Assembly: GCA_036804525.1 (NCBI GenBank)
Contig: DAIRSE010000040.1
Location: 1-11,200, forward strand
Source: JBFLVT01 sp036804525
Lineage (GTDB): Bacteria > Bacillota > Desulfotomaculia > Desulfotomaculales > JASEER01
Direction of reading: 5' to 3'
DNA length: 11,200 nt
Below the pieces are notes generated by a model, which had not been told where the DNA came from, did no database searches, and saw only the letters and a list, made by a program, of their open reading frames with translations. Positions 1 to 6,557 of this stretch are shown one piece after another. Position 1 is the stretch's first letter. The number at the start of each line of letters is the position of its first letter. The translations under genes were made by a program, and so were the position numbers.

Positions 1-116
1 GCTGGATGGGTGAATACGAACTCCGCGGCGACCCCGGCCTCCTGCAGGTAGCCCTAGACGCGGGCCTGGGGGCCAAGAACTCCCAGGGCTACGGCTGCTG
101 TGAGCCGGCGGAATAG
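1..116 (+). CDS. cas6: Cas6 pre-crRNA endonuclease, C-terminal end (5' truncated by window edge)
   Basis: Reading from base 3, the last 37 codons of a gene end at the TAG at 114-116. The peptide carries the glycine-rich signature near the end of Cas6 proteins, here GLGAKNSQGYG, preceded by a short strand, YELRGDPGLLQVAL, that suits the second ferredoxin-like fold. Cas6 cuts the CRISPR transcript within each repeat to release crRNAs and in subtype I-B normally stays in, or hands crRNA to, Cascade. The catalytic residues lie in the missing N-terminal part and cannot be checked. The gene reads toward the other cas genes, with 38 bases before the next start. The family assignment rests on one motif plus context but is strong, because this motif is diagnostic and cas6 is expected at this place in I-B loci. 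Confidence 0.9.
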   Translation, partial: WMGEYELRGDPGLLQVALDAGLGAKNSQGYGCCEPAE

Positions 117-117
117 C

Positions 118-135
118 CCCGGCGCGCCCGCCGGG
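118..135 (+). other. GC-rich hairpin right after the cas6 stop codon
   Basis: CCCGGCG (118-124) and CGCCGGG (129-135) are perfect 7-base inverted arms around a CGCC loop. The hairpin begins two bases after the cas6 stop and ends just before the purine-rich ribosome binding site of the next gene. No T-run follows, so it does not look like an intrinsic terminator. It could stabilise or set a processing point in the cas6 transcript, or tune translation of the downstream CARF gene. Any role is inference. Confidence 0.5.
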
Positions 136-154
136 CGGAAAGGGTGATGATACG

Positions 155-1474
155 GTGCTTGTAGCCCTCAGTACCATAGGCTTGGGTAGGTATTACGAAA
201 TCGAATATATATGGCAGCCTCCGGGCCAGGAGCCTCGTATGCACCGCACGGCTTACTTCCCGCTGGCCGTTCAGACCTTTTTCCAGCCGGAGAAGCAGTT
301 CTTGATCGCCACACCCGAAGCTATCTGTCACGAAAACTGTCTCCGAATCAAGGACGAATTGGGCGAACGGCTCCAATTGATACCGATTCCTCCCGGCAAG
401 ACCGAAGCCGAACTGTGGCAGATCTTCCAAGTTATTTCGGCTGCCGTACCGAACCAGGCCAAAGTGATTCTGGACGTTACCCATGCTTTTCGTTCCCTTC
501 CGTTTGTGACTTTCGGGGTGATTAACTATCTGAGACGGGCCAAAAATGTGCGTCTCGAAAGGATCGTTTACGGCGCTTTTGATGCCAGGGAGCCCGGACC
601 GGAAAACGTATGCCGGGCCCCCGTTTTCGATCTTACGATGTTGGTGGACCTGCAGGAGTGGCTTTACGCGGTGGAGGCTTTTACGCTGCGGAGCGACGGC
701 GAAAAACTGGCTTGTCTCTTAAAAGAAGCGCATCGCCGGCCGTGGCTGGCTGGTGAACGGGAGAATGGCGACCTGCCCCGGCGGCTGCAGAAGATGGCGC
801 AGTGCATTGAGATGTTTTCCCGGTCGGTGCGGTTGCTACGCCCCTTTGAAGCGCTGGAGGCGGCCGCCAGGGCACAGACTTTTGCCCGGGAGGTAGAGCC
901 GGAAGCGGCACGCTGGGCAAAACCCTTCAATTTTGTTCTTTCGGCGCTAACTGATGAATTAGGTGCCCTGGCGATGGAAGCCCCGCATGCGCTGGATGCC
1001 GAGGTGCTCCGCCGCCAACTGGCGCTCATCAAACACTATATTGAAAAGGATCTTATCGTCCAGGCCGTCCTTCTGGAGCGAGAGTGGCTCGTCAATTGGC
1101 TGGCCTGGCGGGTGAGCGAGGAAAGATGGCGCGACCGCGGCGTGCGCGAGGGGAAGCTGGAATTCGCGTTGAACCGGGCAATGCGCCGTCGGGGGGCAGT
1201 GACTGAGGATATTGTCGATAGCTGCGCCGTGTGGTCCGAAGACAATGAGAACGACGGGGATGCTCGGGAGGGGACCGGTGTTCCACCTTGGTACGAGGCC
1301 CTGCCGGAGGCGCGTGAGGCGGCGGAACTGTGGGGGTGGCTGACCGGTCTACGCAATGACGTGGCTCATTGTGCGATGAACGACAACCCGGCATCACCCG
1401 CAAGGATACGCGAAAGGGCAAAGCAATTGGTGCAGCGCTTGGAGGGGTTGCTTACAGGTAGCATTCTTACTTGA
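155..1474 (+). CDS. csx2: Csx2/TM1812-family CARF-HEPN ribonuclease (CRISPR ancillary effector)
   Basis: 439 residues. The N-terminal half (about 1-190) looks like the CARF domain of the TM1812 / TIGR02221 (Csx2) family: a first strand with a glycine loop (ALSTIGLGRYYE), then the hallmark motif at residues 107-113, here DVTHAFR where the family usually has DxTHGFR. The C-terminal half is helical and ends with R400-N-D-V-A-H405, the R-x4-H active site of HEPN ribonucleases. Characterised relatives bind a cyclic oligoadenylate in a CARF dimer and then cleave RNA non-specifically, a dormancy or abortive response in the cytoplasm. The start is GTG, with GGAAAGGGTGAT about seven bases upstream. 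The gene follows cas6 and its stop codon overlaps a possible TTG start of the next gene. Its GC content is clearly lower than in the cas genes downstream. Family confidence is high; the activating ligand in this host is unknown, since no cas10 is in view. Confidence 0.9.
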   Translation: MLVALSTIGLGRYYEIEYIWQPPGQEPRMHRTAYFPLAVQTFFQPEKQFLIATPEAICHENCLRIKDELGERLQLIPIPPGKTEAELWQIFQVISAAVPNQAKVILDVTHAFRSLPFVTFGVINYLRRAKNVRLERIVYGAFDAREPGPENVCRAPVFDLTMLVDLQEWLYAVEAFTLRSDGEKLACLLKEAHRRPWLAGERENGDLPRRLQKMAQCIEMFSRSVRLLRPFEALEAAARAQTFAREVEPEAARWAKPFNFVLSALTDELGALAMEAPHALDAEVLRRQLALIKHYIEKDLIVQAVLLEREWLVNWLAWRVSEERWRDRGVREGKLEFALNRAMRRRGAVTEDIVDSCAVWSEDNENDGDAREGTGVPPWYEALPEAREAAELWGWLTGLRNDVAHCAMNDNPASPARIRERAKQLVQRLEGLLTGSILT

Positions 1475-1494
1475 GCTTAAGGGGGTTTCTGGTT

Positions 1495-2682
1495 TTGCGC
1501 GCCATGATCGCCCTTGTCAGCGGGCAGCGGATGCAGAACATCATCCCCTGCTTTCAGAGAGGGCTGGAGTTCGCCGAAGTGCACCTGGTCCGGTCGCGGG
1601 AGGCCGATATTCCCGGCTCGTCTCTGGCCTGGGCCTGGCGTGATACGAAAAACGTCCTGGCTTCCAAGATAAGGGTGCAGGACGTCGACCCCGCCATCGA
1701 CGCCTACGACATCCGAGCGGCCGGCAAAGCGGTGGGAGAAGTACTGGCCCGCCTGCGCTCCCGTGGCCTGGAACCGGTCGTCAACTTTACCGGCGGAACG
1801 AAATGCATGGCTGTCGGCGCCTACCTGGCGGCGGTCGAGGCGGGGTGCACCGCCTTATACGTGGATACAAACAACGAGCGCTTGCTCTGGTATGAGTCGG
1901 CGGGCCGGATGCGCGAGGAAACCTTTGCTCTTGATCGCTTAACCGCCGACATATACTTGCAAGCGTATGGCTGGCAAGTCTCCGACCGCGGCAAGCCGGA
2001 GTTGGTGCGAAGGTGCCAGGGTATTGTTCAGCTTATCAGCGAGAACTGGCCCGCCTGTGTGCCGGTCTTTGACGAGTGGGCCAAATCTTTTGAACTCTCC
2101 CGGATCTGCAACCAAAAAGCAAAGCACGCGTATGTCGAGCTGCCGGGCACTGTAGCCCCGGCGTTGAGCGCCCGGCTGGCGCAGCTCGCCCTTGGCGCAG
2201 GCCTGCTCGAAAAGAGATCCGGGGCACTTGTCCCTACGGATGACGGATGCCAGATTTTCAAACAGGGCAGGTGGCTTGAGCTTTTCGTCCTCCACATTCT
2301 TCAGCAAAGACTCCGCAGTCCGGAGACCTTGAATGAAATATGGTGGGACGTCAAGATCGACCGCCTGCAGGAAAACCTGCCGGCTGCGCCGGAACAGGCC
2401 GGACTGCACAACGAGCTGGACGTCATCTTTATGAGACGCGGGCAGCTCTATGTCATCGAGTGCAAAAGCGGACCGCTGCGCAAAGACGGATATCTGAACA
2501 AGCTCCAGGCGATGCTCAAGCTGCTGGGCGGTTTCGCCAGGATCTATTTTGCGACCAGTCAACCCGGGGACAAAGTCTCGGAGACTTTTCGCGAATGGGC
2601 ACGAACTTATGAGGTAAAAGGGATCTATGCCCAGGAGAATCTTTCGGAAATCGGCCGGCTGGCTGTCCCCGCGGACGGGTAG
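1495..2682 (+). CDS. card1: Card1/Can2-like CARF and PD-(D/E)xK nuclease
   Basis: 395 residues from the chosen start. The N-terminal CARF domain opens with a strand and SGQRMQN loop and carries the ligand-loop signature FTGGTK (T99-K103). A middle segment (about 150-255) resembles a winged-helix linker. The C-terminal nuclease has E262 in a GRWLE helix, then E307-L-D309 and E322-C-K324, the PD-(D/E)xK metal site. This matches the DUF1887 / Card1-Can2 family, in which cyclic tetra-adenylate binding switches on cleavage of single-stranded nucleic acid or nicking of DNA. Three starts are possible: TTG 1471 (overlapping the csx2 stop as TTGA), TTG 1495, and ATG 1504. I prefer 1495 because AAGGGGGT at 1479-1486 lies eight bases before it and the first CARF strand begins right after. 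Close coupling to csx2 suggests both effectors answer the same signal. The function is established for the family and inferred here. Confidence 0.88.
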   Translation: MRAMIALVSGQRMQNIIPCFQRGLEFAEVHLVRSREADIPGSSLAWAWRDTKNVLASKIRVQDVDPAIDAYDIRAAGKAVGEVLARLRSRGLEPVVNFTGGTKCMAVGAYLAAVEAGCTALYVDTNNERLLWYESAGRMREETFALDRLTADIYLQAYGWQVSDRGKPELVRRCQGIVQLISENWPACVPVFDEWAKSFELSRICNQKAKHAYVELPGTVAPALSARLAQLALGAGLLEKRSGALVPTDDGCQIFKQGRWLELFVLHILQQRLRSPETLNEIWWDVKIDRLQENLPAAPEQAGLHNELDVIFMRRGQLYVIECKSGPLRKDGYLNKLQAMLKLLGGFARIYFATSQPGDKVSETFREWARTYEVKGIYAQENLSEIGRLAVPADG

Positions 2683-2706
2683 CAAAGGGCGCCGCAAATC
2701 ATCGCC

Positions 2707-2750
2707 TGGTAACGTACTACCATTCAGAAAGTTAGCCGGGGATCTAACAT
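2707..2750 (+). promoter_or_regulatory. Putative operator dyads and weak promoter upstream of cas8b
   Basis: The 114-base gap between card1 and cas8b (2683-2796) contains two short perfect dyads: TGGTA N6 TACCA (2707-2722) and GTTAG N8 CTAAC (2731-2748). A TTCAGA (2723-2728) and a TAACAT (2745-2750), 16 bases apart, each match four of six bases of the -35 and -10 consensus. The second dyad would lie across the spacer and -10 box, and the first would abut the -35 box. This arrangement suits a repressor-controlled start for the cas8b-cas2 operon. The boxes are weak and the arms short, so this is a suggestion only. I see no gene in the gap. Confidence 0.3.
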
Positions 2751-2781
2751 GGGCTGAAGCAATGCGGTTAAGCTTTTGACC

Positions 2782-2791
2782 AGGAGGTGAT
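2782..2791 (+). promoter_or_regulatory. Full-length Shine-Dalgarno deciding the cas8b CTG start
   Basis: AGGAGGTGAT is a ten-base match to the complement of the usual bacterial 16S rRNA 3' end. Its GGAGG core ends nine bases before the CTG at 2797. The only earlier stop in the cas8b frame, TGA at 2788-2790, lies inside this element, so translation of this frame cannot start further upstream. No ATG, GTG or TTG occurs in frame until GTG 2872, too far away for this site to serve. Confidence 0.8.
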
Positions 2792-2796
2792 TCACC

Positions 2797-4803
2797 CTGT
2801 TAGAAGCCATAGCCCTGATCGGCCGCGCCCTGAACGACGGCGGCGGCACGCTGGCCGACCTGATCCAGCCCGTGCCGAAGCCTCCGAAGGCCGAGAATGT
2901 CTATTTAATCAGGCTCGACTTTCGCACCGGCCCGGACAAGCCCCGGCTGGAGGCGGACCTCGTCGAGATCGACGCGGCGGCGCGCCGGCGCTACTGCTGG
3001 GTGGGCAACGCCGTGGGCAACCGCCCGCAGCGGTACCTGACGACGAATGTCCTGGAGTACCTGCTGGGACCGGCGCCGGCCAACCTGCTGGCCGCCCTGG
3101 AAACGTCCGCGTTCGCCGGCGGCGCGCTTCACCGCCGGGTGGCCGAGCTGGTCGGCACGTTCTACATCTCACTGCCGGACGGCGGCCCGGTGCTGAACGC
3201 GGCGGGGCTGGGGCTGGCCGCCGGCGACCTGATCCCCAGCGTCTGGGAGACCACCCCCGGCAAGCCCCGTGACAAGGCCAGGGAGGTGCTGAAGGCGGTG
3301 GCCGGCGCGCTGCGCAAGCGCGTCCTGGCGGAGCTGGGGGTGGCCGCCCCGGAGGCCGTCCTGTGGACCGTCCTCCTGGACGGGGAGCCGCTGGCCGCCG
3401 ACCCGGACTACGCGGCGCTGGTGTTGGAATGGAAGCAGGGGATGGCGGCCGGGGACGGCGCCAAAAGCGCCAAGGGCGTCTGCGCCGTCTGCGGCGCAAC
3501 CGACCGCCCCGTGACCCCCGACTTCGCGCAGCTCGACTTCCTCAAGTACTATATCAACGACAAGATCGGGGCGGCGTCGGGAATCAGCGAGGACGGTTTC
3601 CGGCGCAACTTCCTGGCCTGCGGGGACTGCTTCGGCGGTCTGGTGGCGGCCGAGAGGTTTGTTCGGCAGCACCTGGGTCTCAGGGTGGGGAAGTTGGACT
3701 TCCTGGTCCTGCCGGCCTTCCTGCGCGACCCCGCCCTCTCGAGGGAGGATCTGAAGGCGTGGACCGAGAAACTTGCGGCTCGCGTCGGGGCGTTCGCCAA
3801 TGTCTCCCGCTGGCTGGAGAGCCTGGCGGGGGAACGGGGGCTGGAGGCCGAGCTGGCGGATTTCCTGGAAGATCTGCCCCACGAGGACGTGGCGCTCTTA
3901 AACTTCCTCTTCTATCGGAAGAGCAAGAGCGAGTTCCGCGTCCTGGCGCTGGTCAAGGACGTCGCGCCGAGCCGCATCAAGCACCTGCTGCGGCATAGCA
4001 ACCGGCTGGCGAACCGGGCGGCCGAGCTCCTCGGGGCGGACCGCTGGTGGCTCGATCTGACCCGGATTTACCAGCTCATCCCGCTGGCCGAGAGCGCGCG
4101 CGTGGCGGAGTTCAAGAAGCTGGTGCACGTCTACACCGCCCTGCTGGCCGGCGAGCCGTTGAGTTGTTCCTTCCTCGTCAGTCAGTTTGTCGCCCTGGCG
4201 CAGATCTACCGTACCGGCAACTTCCGGGGGACGAACCTGCACCCGCCGGCGGCGGGCTACGAGGAGGCGGAGATGGCCCGCCGGATGCTGCAGGCCAACC
4301 TTTTCCTGAAGTTTCTGCGTGATGAAGATCTGTTGCGAGGAGGGAGATTTTTGAGCCAACCGCTGGCACTGGAAGCCGAACTGCTGCCGGAAGACATGCG
4401 CGCCTACCTGGCGGAGATGGCCTACGACGGGCCGCGGACGGCCCTCTTCCTGCTGGGCTATCTGCTCAACCAGGTCGGCCGGGCGCAGAGCGATGCCGGC
4501 TACGGGAACAAGCCCGTGCTGGAGAAGGTGAACTACAACGGCATGCTCTGGCCGAAGGTCGTCCGGCTTTCGAACCTGCTGGTGGACCAGCTCCGGCAGC
4601 ACGACATCCTGCGCTACAACGAAGGGCTGTTCGCCGCCATGAAGCGGCTTTTCGACGCCCATTGGCCGGACTGGCCGCTGTCGCCCGAGGAGAACGTTTT
4701 CTTTATCCTGTCCGGCTACGCCTACGCCACGCGTATGGCCCTGAAGGCCTGGGCGGAGAAGAAGGAGAAGCAGAACGCCGACGAAGGAGGCGCTGACCGG
4801 TGA
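2797..4803 (+). CDS. cas8b: Cas8b (Csh1/TM1802 group), type I-B Cascade large subunit
   Basis: 668 residues from a CTG start. The first residues, read M-LEAIALIGRAL, match the usual opening of TM1802/Csh1 proteins; starting at GTG 2872 would delete 25 residues including this helix. A treble-clef-like metal site is formed by C229-x2-C232 and C275-x2-C278, flanking the family block FLKYYINDKIGAASGI. The C-terminal quarter is helical and probably equals the small-subunit domain (see the Cas11b entry). Cas8b is the Cascade large subunit that recognises the PAM and recruits Cas3 to target DNA. The stop overlaps the next start as GTGA, and AAGGAGG precedes it, so cas7 is translationally coupled. 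GC content is very high over most of the gene, with a dip near 4320-4350. The assignment is strong; the choice between Csh1 and TM1802 subfamily names is open. Confidence 0.9.
   Translation: MLEAIALIGRALNDGGGTLADLIQPVPKPPKAENVYLIRLDFRTGPDKPRLEADLVEIDAAARRRYCWVGNAVGNRPQRYLTTNVLEYLLGPAPANLLAALETSAFAGGALHRRVAELVGTFYISLPDGGPVLNAAGLGLAAGDLIPSVWETTPGKPRDKAREVLKAVAGALRKRVLAELGVAAPEAVLWTVLLDGEPLAADPDYAALVLEWKQGMAAGDGAKSAKGVCAVCGATDRPVTPDFAQLDFLKYYINDKIGAASGISEDGFRRNFLACGDCFGGLVAAERFVRQHLGLRVGKLDFLVLPAFLRDPALSREDLKAWTEKLAARVGAFANVSRWLESLAGERGLEAELADFLEDLPHEDVALLNFLFYRKSKSEFRVLALVKDVAPSRIKHLLRHSNRLANRAAELLGADRWWLDLTRIYQLIPLAESARVAEFKKLVHVYTALLAGEPLSCSFLVSQFVALAQIYRTGNFRGTNLHPPAAGYEEAEMARRMLQANLFLKFLRDEDLLRGGRFLSQPLALEAELLPEDMRAYLAEMAYDGPRTALFLLGYLLNQVGRAQSDAGYGNKPVLEKVNYNGMLWPKVVRLSNLLVDQLRQHDILRYNEGLFAAMKRLFDAHWPDWPLSPEENVFFILSGYAYATRMALKAWAEKKEKQNADEGGADR
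4337..4346 (+). promoter_or_regulatory. Internal Shine-Dalgarno inside cas8b
   Basis: GAGGAGGGAG lies in the cas8b reading frame with its GGAGG core seven bases before an in-frame TTG at 4351. Here the gene uses CGA GGA GGG AGA, codons that are unlike its GC-ending norm, and the 30 bases 4321-4350 are 47% GC against over 70% in much of the gene. Both facts fit selection for an open initiation site rather than chance coding. Confidence 0.55.
4351..4803 (+). CDS. cas11b: Probable Cas11b small subunit, translated from within cas8b
   Basis: An in-frame TTG start at cas8b codon 519 would give a 150-residue, mostly helical protein identical to the Cas8b C-terminus. Independent translation of a small subunit (Cas11) from inside the large-subunit gene is established for several type I-B, I-C and I-D systems, where several Cas11 copies line the Cascade belly and support DNA binding. 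No separate small-subunit gene is visible in this operon, as expected for I-B. The start is supported by the strong Shine-Dalgarno at 4337-4346 and the local codon and GC shift. It falls in a likely loop (RGGRFLSQP) before the helical block containing RTALFLLGYLLNQ. An alternative is ATG 4273, with GAGGAGG five bases upstream, giving 176 residues, but its SD is made of ordinary Glu codons. The product is inferred from sequence signals and precedent. Confidence 0.5.
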   Translation: MSQPLALEAELLPEDMRAYLAEMAYDGPRTALFLLGYLLNQVGRAQSDAGYGNKPVLEKVNYNGMLWPKVVRLSNLLVDQLRQHDILRYNEGLFAAMKRLFDAHWPDWPLSPEENVFFILSGYAYATRMALKAWAEKKEKQNADEGGADR

Positions 4804-5771
4804 GTGTCATCGACAAGAACAGTGAGATCCTCTTCCTTTACGACGCCAAGATGTGCAACCCGAACGGCGACCCGGACGACGAAAACCGGCCGCGTTTCGA
4901 TCCCGACCGTGAGCGCTGCCTGGTTTCGGACGTGCGGCTGAAGCGCTACATCCGGGAGTACCTGGAGGACAAGGGGTACACCATTTACGTCACCAAGTCC
5001 GAGGGTGTGGTCCAGGCCACGGACCGACTGAAGCAGGTTCTGGGGCGGGACGACACCCCAACCGGCGCCGACCTGCCGGACCTGCTGGAGAAACTGGTTG
5101 ATGTCCGCCTCTTCGGCGCCACCATGCCGATCAAGGGCGCAAGAAAGGGCGAGGGGGAGGCCGTCAACCTCACGGGCCCCGTGCAGTTCGCCTGGGGCTA
5201 TTCCCTGAACCGCGTGCAAATGGTGGATTCCGTGACCATCTCTTCCCAGTTCGCCACGAAGGAGGGGGCGGGGCAGGGCACCTTCGGCAAGGACTACCGG
5301 CTCTACTACGCCCTGATCGGTTTCCACGGCGTGGTCAGCGCCCGTCGCGCTCAGGCCATGCGCGCCCGCGCCGGCGCCAAAGACGGCGCCGCAACGAGTG
5401 AAGCGGACCTGGCCCTCCTGGACGAGGCACTGGTACAGGCGATCCCGCTGCTTGCCACGCGTTCCAAAATCGGGCAATACCCCCGGCTTTACGCGCGCTT
5501 CGTCTTCGCGGACGCCGAGACCTTTATGGGTGACCCGCGGGAGGACCTCACCCTCAGCGCGACCGCCGGCCTGCGCGCCGTCGGGGATTACTCTGTGGAG
5601 ATCGGCGGGCTGGCGGGGCGTCTGCACCGGGTGAGTGAGCGTCTGGACCACGTCGTGGTGTGGCAGGACCCCGCTTTGAAGACCACGGCCGACGGGCGGG
5701 AGGTCAGCCTGGCCGAATGGCTCGGCGCGGCGCTCGGCGCCGGCCGGGTGCGGCCCTGGGAAAGGACCTGA
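4800..5771 (+). CDS. cas7: Cas7 (Csh2), type I-B Cascade backbone subunit
   Basis: 323 residues. The N-terminal block LFLYDAKMCNPNGDPDDENR is the classic opening of Cas7 proteins of the Csh2/CT1132 group: the first RRM strand followed by the NPNGDPD loop. It continues with VSDVRLKRYIREYL and D101-V-R-L-F-G106, then TGPVQFAWGYSLN and the TFGKDYRLYYALIGFHG region typical of Csh2. Cas7 copies form the helical filament that holds the crRNA spacer, kinking it at every sixth base through the thumb. The GTG start overlaps the cas8b stop (GTGA) and has AAGGAGG about nine bases upstream. The length is usual for the family and no key block is missing. Four bases separate it from cas5. Confidence 0.95.
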   Translation: MSVIDKNSEILFLYDAKMCNPNGDPDDENRPRFDPDRERCLVSDVRLKRYIREYLEDKGYTIYVTKSEGVVQATDRLKQVLGRDDTPTGADLPDLLEKLVDVRLFGATMPIKGARKGEGEAVNLTGPVQFAWGYSLNRVQMVDSVTISSQFATKEGAGQGTFGKDYRLYYALIGFHGVVSARRAQAMRARAGAKDGAATSEADLALLDEALVQAIPLLATRSKIGQYPRLYARFVFADAETFMGDPREDLTLSATAGLRAVGDYSVEIGGLAGRLHRVSERLDHVVVWQDPALKTTADGREVSLAEWLGAALGAGRVRPWERT

Positions 5772-5775
5772 TAGC

Positions 5776-6555
5776 TTGGACACGCTGGTTTTTGACCTCA
5801 CCGGGCCGATGGCCCACTTCCGCAAGTACTACACGAACGCCTCGGCTCTGACCTACGGCTTTCCGCCGCGCACCGTCCTGATGGGCGTCGTGGCCGCCGT
5901 GCTCGGATGGGAGCGGGACACCTACTACGAAGCGCTGGACCGCGGGCGGTTCGCCGTAGCCGTCAAGGTCCCCGGGCGGCGGCTGGTCCAGACCGTGAAC
6001 TACGTACGGACCAAAAAGGAGGACCTCTCCGAATTGCGCCGCCTGGGGCGGGTGCCCGGCACGCAGACCCCGCTCGAGTTCCTGCTGCCGGCGGGGGAAC
6101 ACTCCGCGCTGCGCTTCCGGGTCTTCTTCGGCCATCCCGACGGGGAACTGCTGGACGAGGCCGCCCGCCGTCTGAGCGAAGGCCGCAGTTATTACCCTTT
6201 GTACCTCGGCCTGACCGAGTGCCCGGCATCCGCCGTGTTCGTGGCGCGGTTGGACCAGCGCGCCTGTGAGGTCCTGCCGCCGAACGCCACGGTCACCCTG
6301 ACCTCGGTCCTCAACGCGTCCCTGCTGCAGGACATCGTCCTCGGAGGCGCGGCGGCGCCCCGGCGACTGGTGCGGGAACGCGCCCCGTACAGTTTCGGCC
6401 CGGGGCGCGTCCTGCGGCCTCCGGTCTCGGTGATCTACGAGGCCGGAGGGCAGCCCTTTCCGGTTCGCCTTCGCGTCCCGGCTTACCGCTTCCGTTTGGC
6501 GGGGGACGGCGCCGCGCCAGGGGACGAGGAAACCGTGGCCTTCCTGGAGGGGTAG
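5776..6555 (+). CDS. cas5: Cas5 (Cas5h type), crRNA 5'-handle-binding Cascade subunit
   Basis: 259 residues. The N-terminus (VFDLTGPMAHFRKYY, then a segment ending LTYGFPPRT and the LMGVVAAVLG helix) is the Cas5h/Cas5b signature of subtype I-B. Cas5 caps the foot of Cascade, gripping the crRNA 5' handle and contacting Cas8b. The start is TTG, with AAAGGA about ten bases upstream; the first strand begins at once, and no better start lies nearby. It sits four bases after cas7 and two bases before cas3, so the three are surely cotranscribed. Only subtype I-C Cas5d acts as the processing nuclease, and a separate cas6 is present here, so this Cas5 is expected to be structural. Confidence 0.93.
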   Translation: MDTLVFDLTGPMAHFRKYYTNASALTYGFPPRTVLMGVVAAVLGWERDTYYEALDRGRFAVAVKVPGRRLVQTVNYVRTKKEDLSELRRLGRVPGTQTPLEFLLPAGEHSALRFRVFFGHPDGELLDEAARRLSEGRSYYPLYLGLTECPASAVFVARLDQRACEVLPPNATVTLTSVLNASLLQDIVLGGAAAPRRLVRERAPYSFGPGRVLRPPVSVIYEAGGQPFPVRLRVPAYRFRLAGDGAAPGDEETVAFLEG

Positions 6556-6557
6556 CC

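Noticed and set aside
2683..2796. A CreTA-like toxin-antitoxin RNA pair (degenerate repeat guarding Cascade)
   Set aside because: I searched this gap and the other gaps for a partial copy of the repeat, especially GGAATTGAAAC, and saw none outside the array.
2787..3272. Out-of-frame GTG open frame (161 codons) over the start of cas8b
   Set aside because: Its GTG lies inside the cas8b Shine-Dalgarno, the product is Arg/Pro-rich with no domain, and the overlapping frame encodes the conserved Cas8b N-terminus.
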